This document shows positions 51,982 to 60,598 of a stretch of DNA of 64,000 nt, in pieces; the stretch's first letter is position 1; every line of letters starts with the position of its first letter. Source of the DNA: Bermanella sp036960565. Lineage in GTDB: Bacteria > Pseudomonadota > Gammaproteobacteria > Pseudomonadales > Oceanobacteraceae. The notes beneath the pieces were generated by a model. It searched no databases and was not told the DNA's origin. It was given only the letters and a program-made list of their open reading frames with translations. Both the position numbers and the translations under genes were made by a program. The stretch covers positions 1 through 64,000 of the forward strand of contig JBALXQ010000014.1 in NCBI GenBank assembly GCA_036960565.1. The letters are read 5' to 3'.

Positions 51982-52900
51982 ACGTTTATTAATCTACAGG
52001 GCTAGTATTTTGAAATGGTTATTAATATTAACGGCTCTGGTTGCCACCAGTTCATTTGCACAGGTAAATAAATGCCTGATAGATGGCAAGCTGGTGTATA
52101 CCGACCAGGAATGTCCCGGTAACACAGAGCAAAAACATGAGTTAAAACAAGAGTGGGTGACACAGACAAGGCCTTCCTTAAATAATTCACCCACGGATGG
52201 GGAGAAAAGAGCAAGAAAGGACACCTATATAAAGGGTCTTAGGTTATTACCGCCAACAACCTCTGCGGGGGAAAGGCTTGCGAAACTGGGAATTCAATCA
52301 GGTTATGTCACCAGGGATGAAAACCCCGGAAATGGGAAATACTTCTGTGGCGCTCTATCTTTACAAAAAAGTAATAGAGCAAAAAAAACAATTGATACTG
52401 CCTTATTAAAAATACCAAGGCCAGTACTTGAGAAGCTAAATTTAAAATATTTAGTCTTGTGTGATAGGGCTGAATCACGCGGTAAAAAAATTGGGGGTAT
52501 TCCGATACCGCCCTTGAATCTATTGATGTTGTCTGTAGCAGGTGCAGATTCGAATCACTTGCAGCATTTGGTGATACACGAGCTATATCATTTTATAGAG
52601 TATCGCTTTAATGCATTTGAGGATGCCACTTGGAAAAAACAATTTCCTAGGGGTTATAAAAACAGCTATGAAGGCATCAACAACAAAACGGTTATTGAGC
52701 AGGCTAATTTAGGGTTCATAAATGATTATGCCCGCTCTTTTCCTCACGAAGATAGGGCCGAGTTATTTTCTTCGTTATTAATTAACCCAGGAAAGCTAAT
52801 TGGCTACGCCAATAAAAACCACGACATATTATTAAAGAAAAAAATACAGTTTATAAAAGAAAAGAGTCGGCGTTTAACGGGTAATAACATTCTAAAGTGA
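51971..52900 (+). CDS. Secreted DUF4124 protein with putative HExxH protease site
   Basis: I chose GTG 51971, overlapping the previous stop by 11 bases, with GCAGG upstream; it gives 309 residues and a good signal peptide (ending SSFAQ). The frame is open back to 51920. CLIDGKLVYTDQECPG (about 32-47) is a DUF4124-type Cys motif. VIHELYHFIEYRFNAFED (about 215-232) contains HELYH, a zinc-protease HExxH site, and PHEDRAELFSSLL could supply the third ligand Glu/Asp. This pairing of a DUF4124 domain and a peptidase-like domain is suggestive but the fold is unproven. It is probably co-transcribed with the beta-helix lipoprotein. Confidence 0.72.
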   Translation: MSFKRLLIYRASILKWLLILTALVATSSFAQVNKCLIDGKLVYTDQECPGNTEQKHELKQEWVTQTRPSLNNSPTDGEKRARKDTYIKGLRLLPPTTSAGERLAKLGIQSGYVTRDENPGNGKYFCGALSLQKSNRAKKTIDTALLKIPRPVLEKLNLKYLVLCDRAESRGKKIGGIPIPPLNLLMLSVAGADSNHLQHLVIHELYHFIEYRFNAFEDATWKKQFPRGYKNSYEGINNKTVIEQANLGFINDYARSFPHEDRAELFSSLLINPGKLIGYANKNHDILLKKKIQFIKEKSRRLTGNNILK

Positions 52901-52904
52901 AACC

Positions 52905-53969
52905 CTAGGCTATTAAGGCGTGGAATTTTTTTGGATTAAAACTTAATAAAAACTGGCTATACACAATATTGGCGATGGCCAACGAAGGAATAGCGGCCAT
53001 CATGCCTAAAATACCAAAAAAGTTACCAAATATAATAATGCTCAGCAGCGCCACTAACGGATGCAGGTTGGCAAACCTAGCGACGATTAAGGGAATCACC
53101 AACAGGTTATCGATAAGATAAGCCATTCCAATGACCAGTACCGCAGCGTACATGGCATCGTAATTGACCGGCTGATTAGCCAGTACCAGATAAAAAGGTG
53201 GAATTAACCCCAGCGCTGGGCCCACGTAGGGGATTAAGCCGAGCACGCCGGCAATCAAACCTAAAATGACAGGGCTTTCAAAACCCGCTATCCAAAATCC
53301 TATAGAAGCCACCAAGGCCAGTATCGATTGTTGAATTAATACTGCGCGTACATACCCCTGGGTTTGATTGGCCACCTTAAAATAAATGAGCCAGCCTAAT
53401 TCATAGTGTTTATTGGGGAGGGCGTCGAGCATTTTGTTGCGTAAGGATTCAAAATCGCGCAGTAGAAAAAAAGTGATGAAGGGCACCAACAACAAAGAAG
53501 AGGAAACGCTCATGATTACATTGCTAAGTGAGCTTAATAAACCGCCTTCACCGCTGGTAAAAGAAGATAAAATATTGGCCTTTAGTTGCTCTACTTCCAT
53601 ATGAAACTGCCACTGGGCCAGTTGATTGGAAATCACTTCCAGTAATTGGTTTAACGACTGCCCGGCGGTGCTGGCCTTGCTTTGCCATAATATGGCTTGT
53701 TCATTAAAGGCGCCTAGCAATAACGAGCCTGGCACCAGTAGCATAAACATTATTAATAATAATATTGCCAAGGCTGATAGGTCACGACGCCAGCCTAAGT
53801 TAGTCAGCCAGTCGTGTAGGGGCAGTAGACAGACGTAAAGCACCAAAGATACCAGCACAGGAATGATCACAGGGTTAAGCAGCCAGATCATGATACTGGT
53901 GATGATGAGCACACAGGTAAAGCACAAGAGCGCCTTCATAGATGATGGCATGGAATTAATTAGCCACAT
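52905..53969 (-). CDS. AI-2E family (PerM/TqsA-like) permease
   Basis: The 354-residue membrane protein has two N-terminal helices (about 12-50), a third at 60-85, a soluble stretch, and about five more helices from 150 to 345. VPFITFFLLRDFESLRNKML, NQTQGYVRAVLIQQSILALVASIGFWIAG, and GLIPYVGPALGLIPPFYLVL are family signatures. Substrates vary (autoinducer-2, Na+ antiport) and cannot be told from sequence. It converges with the protease-like gene, four bases apart. Confidence 0.88.
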   Translation of the reverse strand: MWLINSMPSSMKALLCFTCVLIITSIMIWLLNPVIIPVLVSLVLYVCLLPLHDWLTNLGWRRDLSALAILLLIMFMLLVPGSLLLGAFNEQAILWQSKASTAGQSLNQLLEVISNQLAQWQFHMEVEQLKANILSSFTSGEGGLLSSLSNVIMSVSSSLLLVPFITFFLLRDFESLRNKMLDALPNKHYELGWLIYFKVANQTQGYVRAVLIQQSILALVASIGFWIAGFESPVILGLIAGVLGLIPYVGPALGLIPPFYLVLANQPVNYDAMYAAVLVIGMAYLIDNLLVIPLIVARFANLHPLVALLSIIIFGNFFGILGMMAAIPSLAIANIVYSQFLLSFNPKKFHALIA

Positions 53970-54038
53970 GCTTGGGTACCTGTAGTGTTTTGGTCAAAAT
54001 TCTTTAAGGCACTGTCTGGCCGGGTAACCGATAAGAGT

Positions 54039-54533
54039 TTAATCATCAGCATGCATGGCCTCTAGTAAGGCGTTACTGCTGCCTAATCGATTGGCCATTA
54101 CTCGAGCCAGGTTTTGCATAATCTTGGCACCCTGGCGAGGTGCCTGGGATAACAGGCTTTCTAATTGTGGACGCAGAAAAAAGACCATCTCTACGTCACT
54201 GTGGGCAATGGCGGTGGCGGTTCTGGGGGCTTCAATTACCAGAGCGATTTCTCCAAAAAAGTCCCCCTCCTCCATGGTGGCCAATACCTTGTTACCCGAG
54301 CAAATTTGTACCGAGCCTTTTATGATAAGGGCGGTGCCTATGCCCACATCGCCCTGATTGAATATAGCCTCGTCGTACTGGTATCTGCGCACTGCCATCT
54401 CGGCCACCAGCGATTTGCATTGGCGGCGACTTATACCTTTAAAGATAGGGGTGGCCAGCCATAAATCACAGATGTGCTGTTTTTGTTTATGGGGCGGGCG
54501 AAACAGATTTTGCCAAAAGGGTGAGTGGGTCAT
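54039..54533 (-). CDS. Cyclic-nucleotide-binding (CAP-like) domain protein without HTH
   Basis: The 164-residue protein from ATG 54533 contains one cNMP-binding domain (about 27-145): IFNQGDVGIGTALIIKGSVQI, EGDFFGEIALVIEAPRTATAIA, and MEEGDFFGE, the phosphate-binding cassette. There is no DNA-binding domain. It follows TGGAATC at a short spacing. Such single-domain proteins may sense cAMP or c-di-GMP and act on a partner. Its 5' neighbour is an orphan solute-binding gene. Confidence 0.85.
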   Translation of the reverse strand: MTHSPFWQNLFRPPHKQKQHICDLWLATPIFKGISRRQCKSLVAEMAVRRYQYDEAIFNQGDVGIGTALIIKGSVQICSGNKVLATMEEGDFFGEIALVIEAPRTATAIAHSDVEMVFFLRPQLESLLSQAPRQGAKIMQNLARVMANRLGSSNALLEAMHADD

Positions 54534-54738
54534 GATGATTCCAAGTGCCAACTACCCATAAGCATAGACAATTAAACCAGTTAATCTGGCTTGCTGCCTA
54601 AAAATTAGTTTCAGCTTGCAAGGTAGGGCCAATAGGCTGATGGGTATTGTTTAGTGGTGCCTAAATTTTATAAGACCGAGTATTTTACAGCTGCTCACTT
54701 ATTCAGGTTAATAGATCTATTAATAAAACTATTATGGA

Positions 54739-55596
54739 TTAGTCTTGGAAGGAGGGCGGCGTTATTAGCGCCGGATTGACAAAGTTATCCACTATTTTCT
54801 TAAGCTCGCCATTGCGTTTCATCTTATAAATTTCAATATCAAACTTGAGTACAAAATCATCTTTAAAAGGAAAATTATTTTTAGCGTTAATATTGGTGTA
54901 ACCCAGATAACCTTCATTACGACTGATGGTATTGACCTGTTTAAGTACCATCCCAGTATTAGTGTCTTGAAATTCCTTTTTGTTAAGGTGTTTTTCTAGG
55001 TACCAAGCAAAGGGCAAGGCTGACGTGACGGTGCAGTCAAATTTTCCTTGCAGTAAAAGATTAATAACAATGGATATATTATTAACCAAATAAACAGAGA
55101 TATGCCCCTGTTTAACCATTTTATTAAAGTCGACCCCAGCACGGCCATCGCCTCTCCACATAACAAATGACAAGTCTTTATAATCATGAGGGTACTGCAT
55201 TTTGTTCTTTTTAATTTTTTGGTTATTGCATATCACTACATCCCTTTGTGTATAGAGAGGCAAGGAATAAGGCCATATATAAGGGCGTTTAGGTTTTGTG
55301 TCGGTGAGCCAATCGTGGGCATGAAAATAGGGTGGCAATATGGCAAAGGCATCGCCGGACTTAGCATTGGCCTTGGCACGGGCCCAGGGGAATACTTTAA
55401 ATTTCAAGGAGTAGTCAGGCATAGCGCTTAATGCCTTTTTCACTATTTCTATGTAAATGCCGGTTAACTCACCTTGATCATTGCGATAAGCATAGGGTGG
55501 CAGTACATCATAAGTGTGAATTTCTACTGGTTGTATGGCATTGACTCTTACTAGCCATAAACAACACATGAGTAGAACAACGCAGCGAATGACCAA
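54739..55596 (-). CDS. Orphan periplasmic solute-binding-like protein
   Basis: The 285-residue precursor has a signal peptide ending NAIQ and then PVEIHTYDVLPPYAYRNDQGELTGIYIEIVKKAL, the clearest family 3 solute-binding N-terminus in the window. WARAKANAKSGDAFAILPPYF marks the ligand-binding lobe, and the C-terminus YKMKRNGELKKIVDNF is the normal last helix. No permease or ATPase adjoins. Confidence 0.85.
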   Translation of the reverse strand: MVIRCVVLLMCCLWLVRVNAIQPVEIHTYDVLPPYAYRNDQGELTGIYIEIVKKALSAMPDYSLKFKVFPWARAKANAKSGDAFAILPPYFHAHDWLTDTKPKRPYIWPYSLPLYTQRDVVICNNQKIKKNKMQYPHDYKDLSFVMWRGDGRAGVDFNKMVKQGHISVYLVNNISIVINLLLQGKFDCTVTSALPFAWYLEKHLNKKEFQDTNTGMVLKQVNTISRNEGYLGYTNINAKNNFPFKDDFVLKFDIEIYKMKRNGELKKIVDNFVNPALITPPSFQD

Positions 55597-55793
55597 TTTA
55601 TACTCCTAAAAGAAGCAATGATAAGGCTGAGTTTAGTTGACGGATCAAATAGCCGCTATAATGAGAGATGGGTATATATGCACATTTTTAATGTCTAATA
55701 ACGTTATCCACTCCATATATTGTGGGGCATGGAATGCTTTTAATAACCGAATGATAGTTATCTAGATGGATCTCTAATATGATTTTTGGGTAG

Positions 55794-56189
55794 ATGAATT
55801 TTATGGGCATTGAGGCAGGCATGATTCGACATGGAAACATTAAATTTAAATGGATTGAAGATATATTTGTTATTGAGACGCAAGGGTCTTTTAATAAAGA
55901 GGGTACGCTAGCGGCCATCTCTGAATTTAAAGAATGTGTTTTAAATTCTAGTTTTTCATCCTGGTATAGGCTAGAAAATTGGACGGATGCTATGGGGGCA
56001 CCTGAAGTGTTTGAATTAATTTATGAGTTATATCAATGGAGTAATGAAAAGGGGTGCCGGGCTACGGCTGTTGTGCTTACCAATTGTATACAGGAAAGTG
56101 TGGTTAAGGAAAATATGCCAAGTGATGTTGGAGTATTTCGTGACCAAGAAAAAGCCATGATATGGCTGAAAAAGCAGAAAGATAAATAA
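55794..56189 (+). CDS. Small STAS/SpoIIAA-like protein, unknown
   Basis: The 131-residue soluble protein begins with a short Met-rich lead (MNFMGIEAGMIRHGNIKFKWIED) and continues FVIETQGSFNKEGTLAAISEFKECVLNSSFSSWYRLENWTDAMGAP, then a helix-strand pattern. Layout and length recall the STAS/SpoIIAA-like fold, but similarity is only in pattern. No partner is obvious; the neighbours on each side are solute-binding genes. A promoter-like TTGACG/TATAAT pair, spaced only 14 bases, lies at 55637-55662. Start is uncertain (55794, 55803 or 55821). Confidence 0.6.
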   Translation: MNFMGIEAGMIRHGNIKFKWIEDIFVIETQGSFNKEGTLAAISEFKECVLNSSFSSWYRLENWTDAMGAPEVFELIYELYQWSNEKGCRATAVVLTNCIQESVVKENMPSDVGVFRDQEKAMIWLKKQKDK

Positions 56190-56368
56190 AGCCGACAATG
56201 AAGTATTATTGATTTTCTTCTTTAGGATAAAATTTAAATGACCATTTATCTCTCTGTCACTCCTTAATAAATGTATCGCTAATACTGCGAAGTAACGTCT
56301 AGCCATTAACCCATTAACCCATTAGCTTCTTCATTAATAGTAAATTTATATAGGACATTGCACTGGAT

Positions 56369-57112
56369 ATGAAACTCCAAATTTTTAAACTTGTAAGCAT
56401 GTCATGGCTAGTGTTGTGCGGTGTCTGGAGTCTGTCGGTACTTGCAGACTCTACCATTAAGGTATCAACCATTAAATTGTCTCCTTTAGGGTTTACTCAA
56501 GATGGGCGAGACCAAGGTATCTTTTATGATATTGCTAACCAGATTGTATTGAATGCCGGTTATACCCCTGAAAATAAAATATTGCCCTATCCAAGAGTTA
56601 TTCAGACGTTAATGACTGGAAGTACGGATGTATCGATATTATTTACTAATGAGGCTGTGGCGAAATCGTCGGATCAGCTGATGCCTATTTTTAAATTTGA
56701 AAATATCATTGTGGGTCTTAGAGGTTCTACATATGAAAGGCTGTCAGATCTTCACGGTCAAACAATTGCCAACGTGCGAAAAGCAGTTTACGACGAGGCT
56801 CTTAATGAAGATAAGCTAATTAAAAAGCATCCTACTACGGGTTATGAACAGAGTATAAAAATGCTTCTAGGGGGGCGGGTAGATGCGATTGTTGGGGCAG
56901 ATATAACGATCTATTATACTTTGGAAAAACTTGGCTATACTGCTGTAATTTTAGGGAAACCGTTCGTGCTAAATTCCAAGGATGCCTACCTTCATTTTTC
57001 TAGGCAATCTCAGCATAAGGACGCTAAAGATAAAATCACAAAGTCGGCAAATAACTTAAAGGAGCAAGGGGTGATTGATGAAATTATTGAAGGCTATAGA
57101 GGTAAACGTTGA
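56369..57112 (+). CDS. Orphan periplasmic solute-binding-like protein
   Basis: The 247-residue precursor has a signal peptide ending VLADS, then TIKVSTIKLSPLGFTQDGRDQGIFYDIANQIV, ILPYPRVIQTLMTGSTDVSILF and GGRVDAIVGADITIYYTLE. It is a family 3 solute-binding-like protein, closest in layout to the protein at 30392. No transporter genes are near. Confidence 0.78.
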   Translation: MKLQIFKLVSMSWLVLCGVWSLSVLADSTIKVSTIKLSPLGFTQDGRDQGIFYDIANQIVLNAGYTPENKILPYPRVIQTLMTGSTDVSILFTNEAVAKSSDQLMPIFKFENIIVGLRGSTYERLSDLHGQTIANVRKAVYDEALNEDKLIKKHPTTGYEQSIKMLLGGRVDAIVGADITIYYTLEKLGYTAVILGKPFVLNSKDAYLHFSRQSQHKDAKDKITKSANNLKEQGVIDEIIEGYRGKR

Positions 57113-57287
57113 GATATTAGCGAGCTAATGACAACGCTTACTTTAAGTGCTGAGGTGTAAGGCAGGGTGATACCATCGTCAAGACCTAGGTTACCAATGC
57201 CAAATAAAATGACACCTTGATTTTCCAAACACGGGTATGCCGCTCCGGCTTAAGCCGCCATCTGTGGACCGGCTGATTATTCGCGGA

Positions 57288-57314
57288 CTGGCAGCTGTGA
57301 GTGCTGCCAGGGAC
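57288..57314 (+). terminator. Hairpin, possible terminator
   Basis: CTGGCAGC (57288-57295) and GCTGCCAG (57303-57310) form an 8-bp stem with a 7-base loop followed by GGACCTTTT. It is about 175 bases past the solute-binding gene and 40 before the end of the leftward 3D-domain gene, so it may serve either. Confidence 0.4.
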
Positions 57315-57349
57315 CTTTTATCTCGTGTCGTTCAATATCAAATGGCTAA

Positions 57350-57928
57350 TTAAATGGAGGTAATACACACCTGATTGCGACCCGTTACTTTCCAAGAGGT
57401 TTTTCTGGCTAGCTTGCCTTCCCCGGTATAAACATCTATGTGTTTTTTCTTAATGGCGCTGCCAGTGTCTCTGGCCACAAACGTGGATACGCCAACGATA
57501 TCATTCACCTGTGGGATTACAATTCTATTTCCCATCTTCAAAAAGTTCCTGTCTATGGCCACAGCACCTAATTGTAAGTGCTGACCTTGTGCATCCAATG
57601 GTGTATCACTCTGGTGCCATTTATTACCGTAATAACCTAGGTACCATCCATAGCGAGTACGCCCCCAACCATTAAGCTTAACTTCTGCTACAAAGGCTTG
57701 ATTAAAATTGACCGCGCCTAACGATTCAATTACGACACTTTTATTTTTAGTCGTGGGGAAGTCAGATTCAATAGGAGAATAATAGCCTGTAATTTTCCAG
57801 TCTGGAGTGCATACCGAGGCTTGCGTGGGAAAGGAAAAAATAATGAGCAAGGTAAATAAGGCAGCGACTTTAATTTTTAAAGCACCAGAAAAAGTAACAA
57901 AGTAAAAGGCAGCACTAAACAGCTTCAT
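57350..57928 (-). CDS. Exported 3D-domain (Asp-box) protein
   Basis: The 192-residue precursor from ATG 57928 (AGGGATG upstream; an ATG three codons earlier is possible) has an N-terminal hydrophobic region that may be a long signal peptide (to about residue 38, ending TQAS). The mature protein starts VCTPDWKITGYYSPIESDFP and ends in a 3D domain: GNRIVIPQ, STFVARDTGSAIKKKHIDVYTGEG, with Asp residues matching the MltA/YorM-type active site. It may cut peptidoglycan glycan strands, but it lacks the rest of MltA, so the activity is inference. A Cys pair is at each end of the mature part. Confidence 0.78.
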   Translation of the reverse strand: MKLFSAAFYFVTFSGALKIKVAALFTLLIIFSFPTQASVCTPDWKITGYYSPIESDFPTTKNKSVVIESLGAVNFNQAFVAEVKLNGWGRTRYGWYLGYYGNKWHQSDTPLDAQGQHLQLGAVAIDRNFLKMGNRIVIPQVNDIVGVSTFVARDTGSAIKKKHIDVYTGEGKLARKTSWKVTGRNQVCITSI

Positions 57929-58316
57929 GGGTTTCATCCCTGTATTATTTATTTTTAAAAGCAAAGGCAGCACCTAGGGTGCGCCGGATTTTTATTGTGT
58001 AAACAGACAGTGCAAAATTTGGCCCAACTGCGTCGCGCTTTAATGCAATTGAAATTAAAATGCAGTGGCAATAGATTACATAGGGTTTTTAAGCTGAATA
58101 TTTAGAAAATGTAATTAAACAATAAGGTAGAGCGGTTTTTAAAAGCGGAAAAAGGGCCACTATATTGGTTTTATAGGAGAGAGGTGATAATTATTTTCTA
58201 GCCAAATATTATAAATAATCACCCTGTTATGCCTTTTAGTAAGTGAAGTGAAGCCATACAGGAATAAGTACAGGCACTATAATTAAATAATGATTTATTT
58301 TAATGGGAGCGGCTGT
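57929..58316. other. Intergenic region of about 390 bases, mostly featureless
   Basis: This A/T-rich divergent gap lies between the leftward 3D-domain gene and the rightward solute-binding gene. I see no coding frame, riboswitch or strong inverted repeat; only an ATTATAAATAATCACC stretch that could contain a promoter. Confidence 0.4.
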
Positions 58317-59060
58317 GTGAAGGAAAGCCCGCTAACTTTGCCCCTAATTATTCTCGGTATTGTCTGTTTATTAGGTGCCCCTGCGGTAATGGCTGAGGTT
58401 AAAAGTGATAGTGCTATAGTGCTGGGGGCCGCCAATACCACCAGCGGCATGGTCTGTGGCAGCATTATTAAAGAAGCCTATAGACGTATGGGGGTGGTTG
58501 TCGAGATCCTGTATTTACCTTCGGCGCGGGCGCTGGCGCTGTCCACTCAGGGTAAAACAGATGGTGAAGCCTGCCGGATTTTAAGTGTGGCCCAGCGCAG
58601 TAAAAGCCTTGTTCGGGTACCTGTTGCTTATCTTTCGTTTCATGGTAAGGCCTTTAGTATTAAACCCAGTGTTAAAGTGATGTCCCCCTTGGATTTGGCC
58701 AAGTATAAAAGCGGCATATTAAATGGCATGGTTTACAGCGATAACCTAACCCGAAAAAGTGAACGTATTAAGGTAAATTCGGCGACGCAGCTGTTTCGTA
58801 TGTTAATTAGCGAACACCTGAATATGGACCTAGTGATCACCACAGAGCTTACCGGACGCATCACCATCGCCCAAGAATTTCCCGGCGCCCAGATACAGAT
58901 GGCCAAAACCAATTTAGTGGCCTTGCCGGTTTATCATTATTTGCATGTAAACAATAAAGAAATGGCAGCAGGTATTGAGACCATCCTCAAAGGGATGCTG
59001 GACAACGGAGAAACCTATCGTATGAAAGAGGCATTTATTATTGAACAAATGAAAAAATAA
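58317..59060 (+). CDS. Orphan periplasmic solute-binding-like protein
   Basis: I chose GTG 58317 because GGGAG lies seven bases upstream and the product (247 residues) then starts with an ordinary signal peptide ending VMAEV; ATG 58290 would add nine residues with no ribosome site. The mature part begins KSDSAIVLGAANTTSGMVCGSIIKEAYRRMGVVVEILYLPSARALALS and has the two-lobe solute-binding pattern. A strong hairpin follows. No ABC transporter genes nearby. Confidence 0.72.
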   Translation: MKESPLTLPLIILGIVCLLGAPAVMAEVKSDSAIVLGAANTTSGMVCGSIIKEAYRRMGVVVEILYLPSARALALSTQGKTDGEACRILSVAQRSKSLVRVPVAYLSFHGKAFSIKPSVKVMSPLDLAKYKSGILNGMVYSDNLTRKSERIKVNSATQLFRMLISEHLNMDLVITTELTGRITIAQEFPGAQIQMAKTNLVALPVYHYLHVNNKEMAAGIETILKGMLDNGETYRMKEAFIIEQMKK

Positions 59061-59068
59061 GAGATGCA

Positions 59069-59088
59069 ACAGGGGAGGGCTCCCCTGT
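59069..59088. terminator. Terminator hairpin
   Basis: ACAGGGGAG GG CTCCCCTGT is a perfect 9-bp stem with a two-base loop, nine bases after the solute-binding gene and near the creD stop. A T-rich stretch comes about 15 bases later. Confidence 0.65.
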
Positions 59089-59106
59089 CATTAACGATTT
59101 ATATTT

Positions 59107-60495
59107 TTAGTCTGTTACTTTAATTTTTTGTGTTGTTATCTTTAAGTCATCTTCCAATTGATACCAGTCTATATTACGGGTCGATATCATAATCATGGCC
59201 AACACAGTGAATACTAAGGCCGACCCCATTAATAAGGCGAAATCCTCGGCGCTAACAATTATATAGAGGGTGAAATAGAGCAGGCTTAATACTGCTGAAA
59301 ACACCAGTGCCGTCTTACCATCGCGCAATACTGTCACCAGGTAGAAACCTATAAGCAGCACACTGGCCACAGCCGCTACAAAATAAGACAGTAAGAAACT
59401 CATGTGCTCCGATAAAGAGAGCAATAATAAATAGAACAAGGCAATGGCCATCCCCACCAGAGCATATTGAACTGGATGAATTGGCAGTTTTTTTAGAATC
59501 TCAAATATGAAAAAAGCCACAAAAATCAAGACGATGAAGAGAAATCCATATTTCAAAGACCGTTCTGATTGCAGGTAGCCATCTACTGCTTCAATAAACT
59601 CTACACCAAAACCGCCCTTAAGCATTTGTTCACATTGGCCCTTTTCACATAGGTTTATTTTTTCTTCCATATTGCTGGCAAACGAACTCACTTGCCATTG
59701 TGCGTCAAAGCCTTGATCACTAACGGTTCTTGAAAGGGGTAAAAAGTCGCCATGAAATCGAGGGTGGGGCCAAGGAGAGTTAAGAGACAATTGGTAGTTT
59801 AATGCTGTGGGGAAAAATTTAATTTCGTCCATGCCTCTTAAATTTAAATTAAGAGAGAATTCAATGTCTTTGTGTTTTTTAAGGTTGCTAATTAACTTAT
59901 TTGGCAGTGTCGCATGGACTCCTTTGTCCATGAAGGACAATTGGCTGCCCGCATTGAAGGCGTATTCTTTACTGTTCCAATTTAAGGTTGGCACACTATT
60001 GATGCCACGAGCATCACTCACTGCCACTGATAAATAAGGTTGCGCATACGTTAATACGGCATCCTTCTGGGGTAAATTAACTTTTATCTGTTGGCTAATA
60101 TTGGCAGCAGTAAAAGTGCCATTGATATTTAATTGGGTTGCGTAAACTGGAAATTGATAAATGCCCTGATAGCGAATATCGGTATCTATGCTGGATTGGA
60201 TGTGAGTCTTGGCCGGTAACACATACTTAACACCGCTCAAGTTTTTGTGGCGTACTATTTTACGCTTGCGATCATCCGACCATTCAGTGCGCTCCCACTT
60301 TAGAGAGTAGGGAACCACCAATATCGGACCCAGTATATCTTGGGCGCCGGTCCAGCTTTTAGCCACAGATGTTTTGGTAATATTTTGAAAGCTTTGACGC
60401 TCTCGTAAAGTGCCAGAGACACTGCTTAATACCACCAGCAATATAATACCAATGAATGTAATCACGCCGCTTTTGATGAATAGAGTTTTGTTCAT
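59107..60495 (-). CDS. creD: CreD inner-membrane protein
   Basis: The 462-residue protein has an N-terminal helix (about 9-27), a long periplasmic domain (30-300), and about five to six helices from 310 to 445. SVAKSWTGAQDILGPILVVPY, NLRGMDEIKFFPTALN, WPHPRFHGDFLPLSRTV, and FIVLIFVAFFIFEILKKLPIHPVQYALVG are CreD signatures. CreD is the main target of the CreBC two-component system and affects envelope integrity and beta-lactam tolerance. A 10-bp perfect hairpin covers its start codon. Confidence 0.9.
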   Translation of the reverse strand: MNKTLFIKSGVITFIGIILLVVLSSVSGTLRERQSFQNITKTSVAKSWTGAQDILGPILVVPYSLKWERTEWSDDRKRKIVRHKNLSGVKYVLPAKTHIQSSIDTDIRYQGIYQFPVYATQLNINGTFTAANISQQIKVNLPQKDAVLTYAQPYLSVAVSDARGINSVPTLNWNSKEYAFNAGSQLSFMDKGVHATLPNKLISNLKKHKDIEFSLNLNLRGMDEIKFFPTALNYQLSLNSPWPHPRFHGDFLPLSRTVSDQGFDAQWQVSSFASNMEEKINLCEKGQCEQMLKGGFGVEFIEAVDGYLQSERSLKYGFLFIVLIFVAFFIFEILKKLPIHPVQYALVGMAIALFYLLLLSLSEHMSFLLSYFVAAVASVLLIGFYLVTVLRDGKTALVFSAVLSLLYFTLYIIVSAEDFALLMGSALVFTVLAMIMISTRNIDWYQLEDDLKITTQKIKVTD

Positions 60496-60524
60496 ATGAG
60501 CCTCCTAAATTAGTAGGCTCATAT
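60494..60524 (-). promoter_or_regulatory. Hairpin enclosing the creD ribosome site and start codon
   Basis: On the minus strand ATATGAGCCT and AGGCTCATAT pair perfectly (10 bp) around ACTAATTTAGG. The AGGAGG ribosome site spans the loop edge and the 3' arm, and the arm runs into the first base of the creD ATG, so folding would block initiation. Confidence 0.65.
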
Positions 60525-60533
60525 TAATTGGGC

Positions 60534-60567
60534 TGTGTGTGCTGCGAATGTGGTTTGTGTGTGCTGC
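60534..60567. repeat. 12-bp direct repeat with 22-base period
   Basis: TGTGTGTGCTGC occurs at 60534-60545 and 60556-60567. The equivalent positions are exactly 22 bases apart, about two helical turns, which suits a tandem binding site. It lies between creC and creD, the expected location of CreB sites, but it does not match the published Escherichia coli cre tag. Confidence 0.65.
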
Positions 60568-60598
60568 CTAGTTTTTATGTTTTAAGGGCATTTATTCG

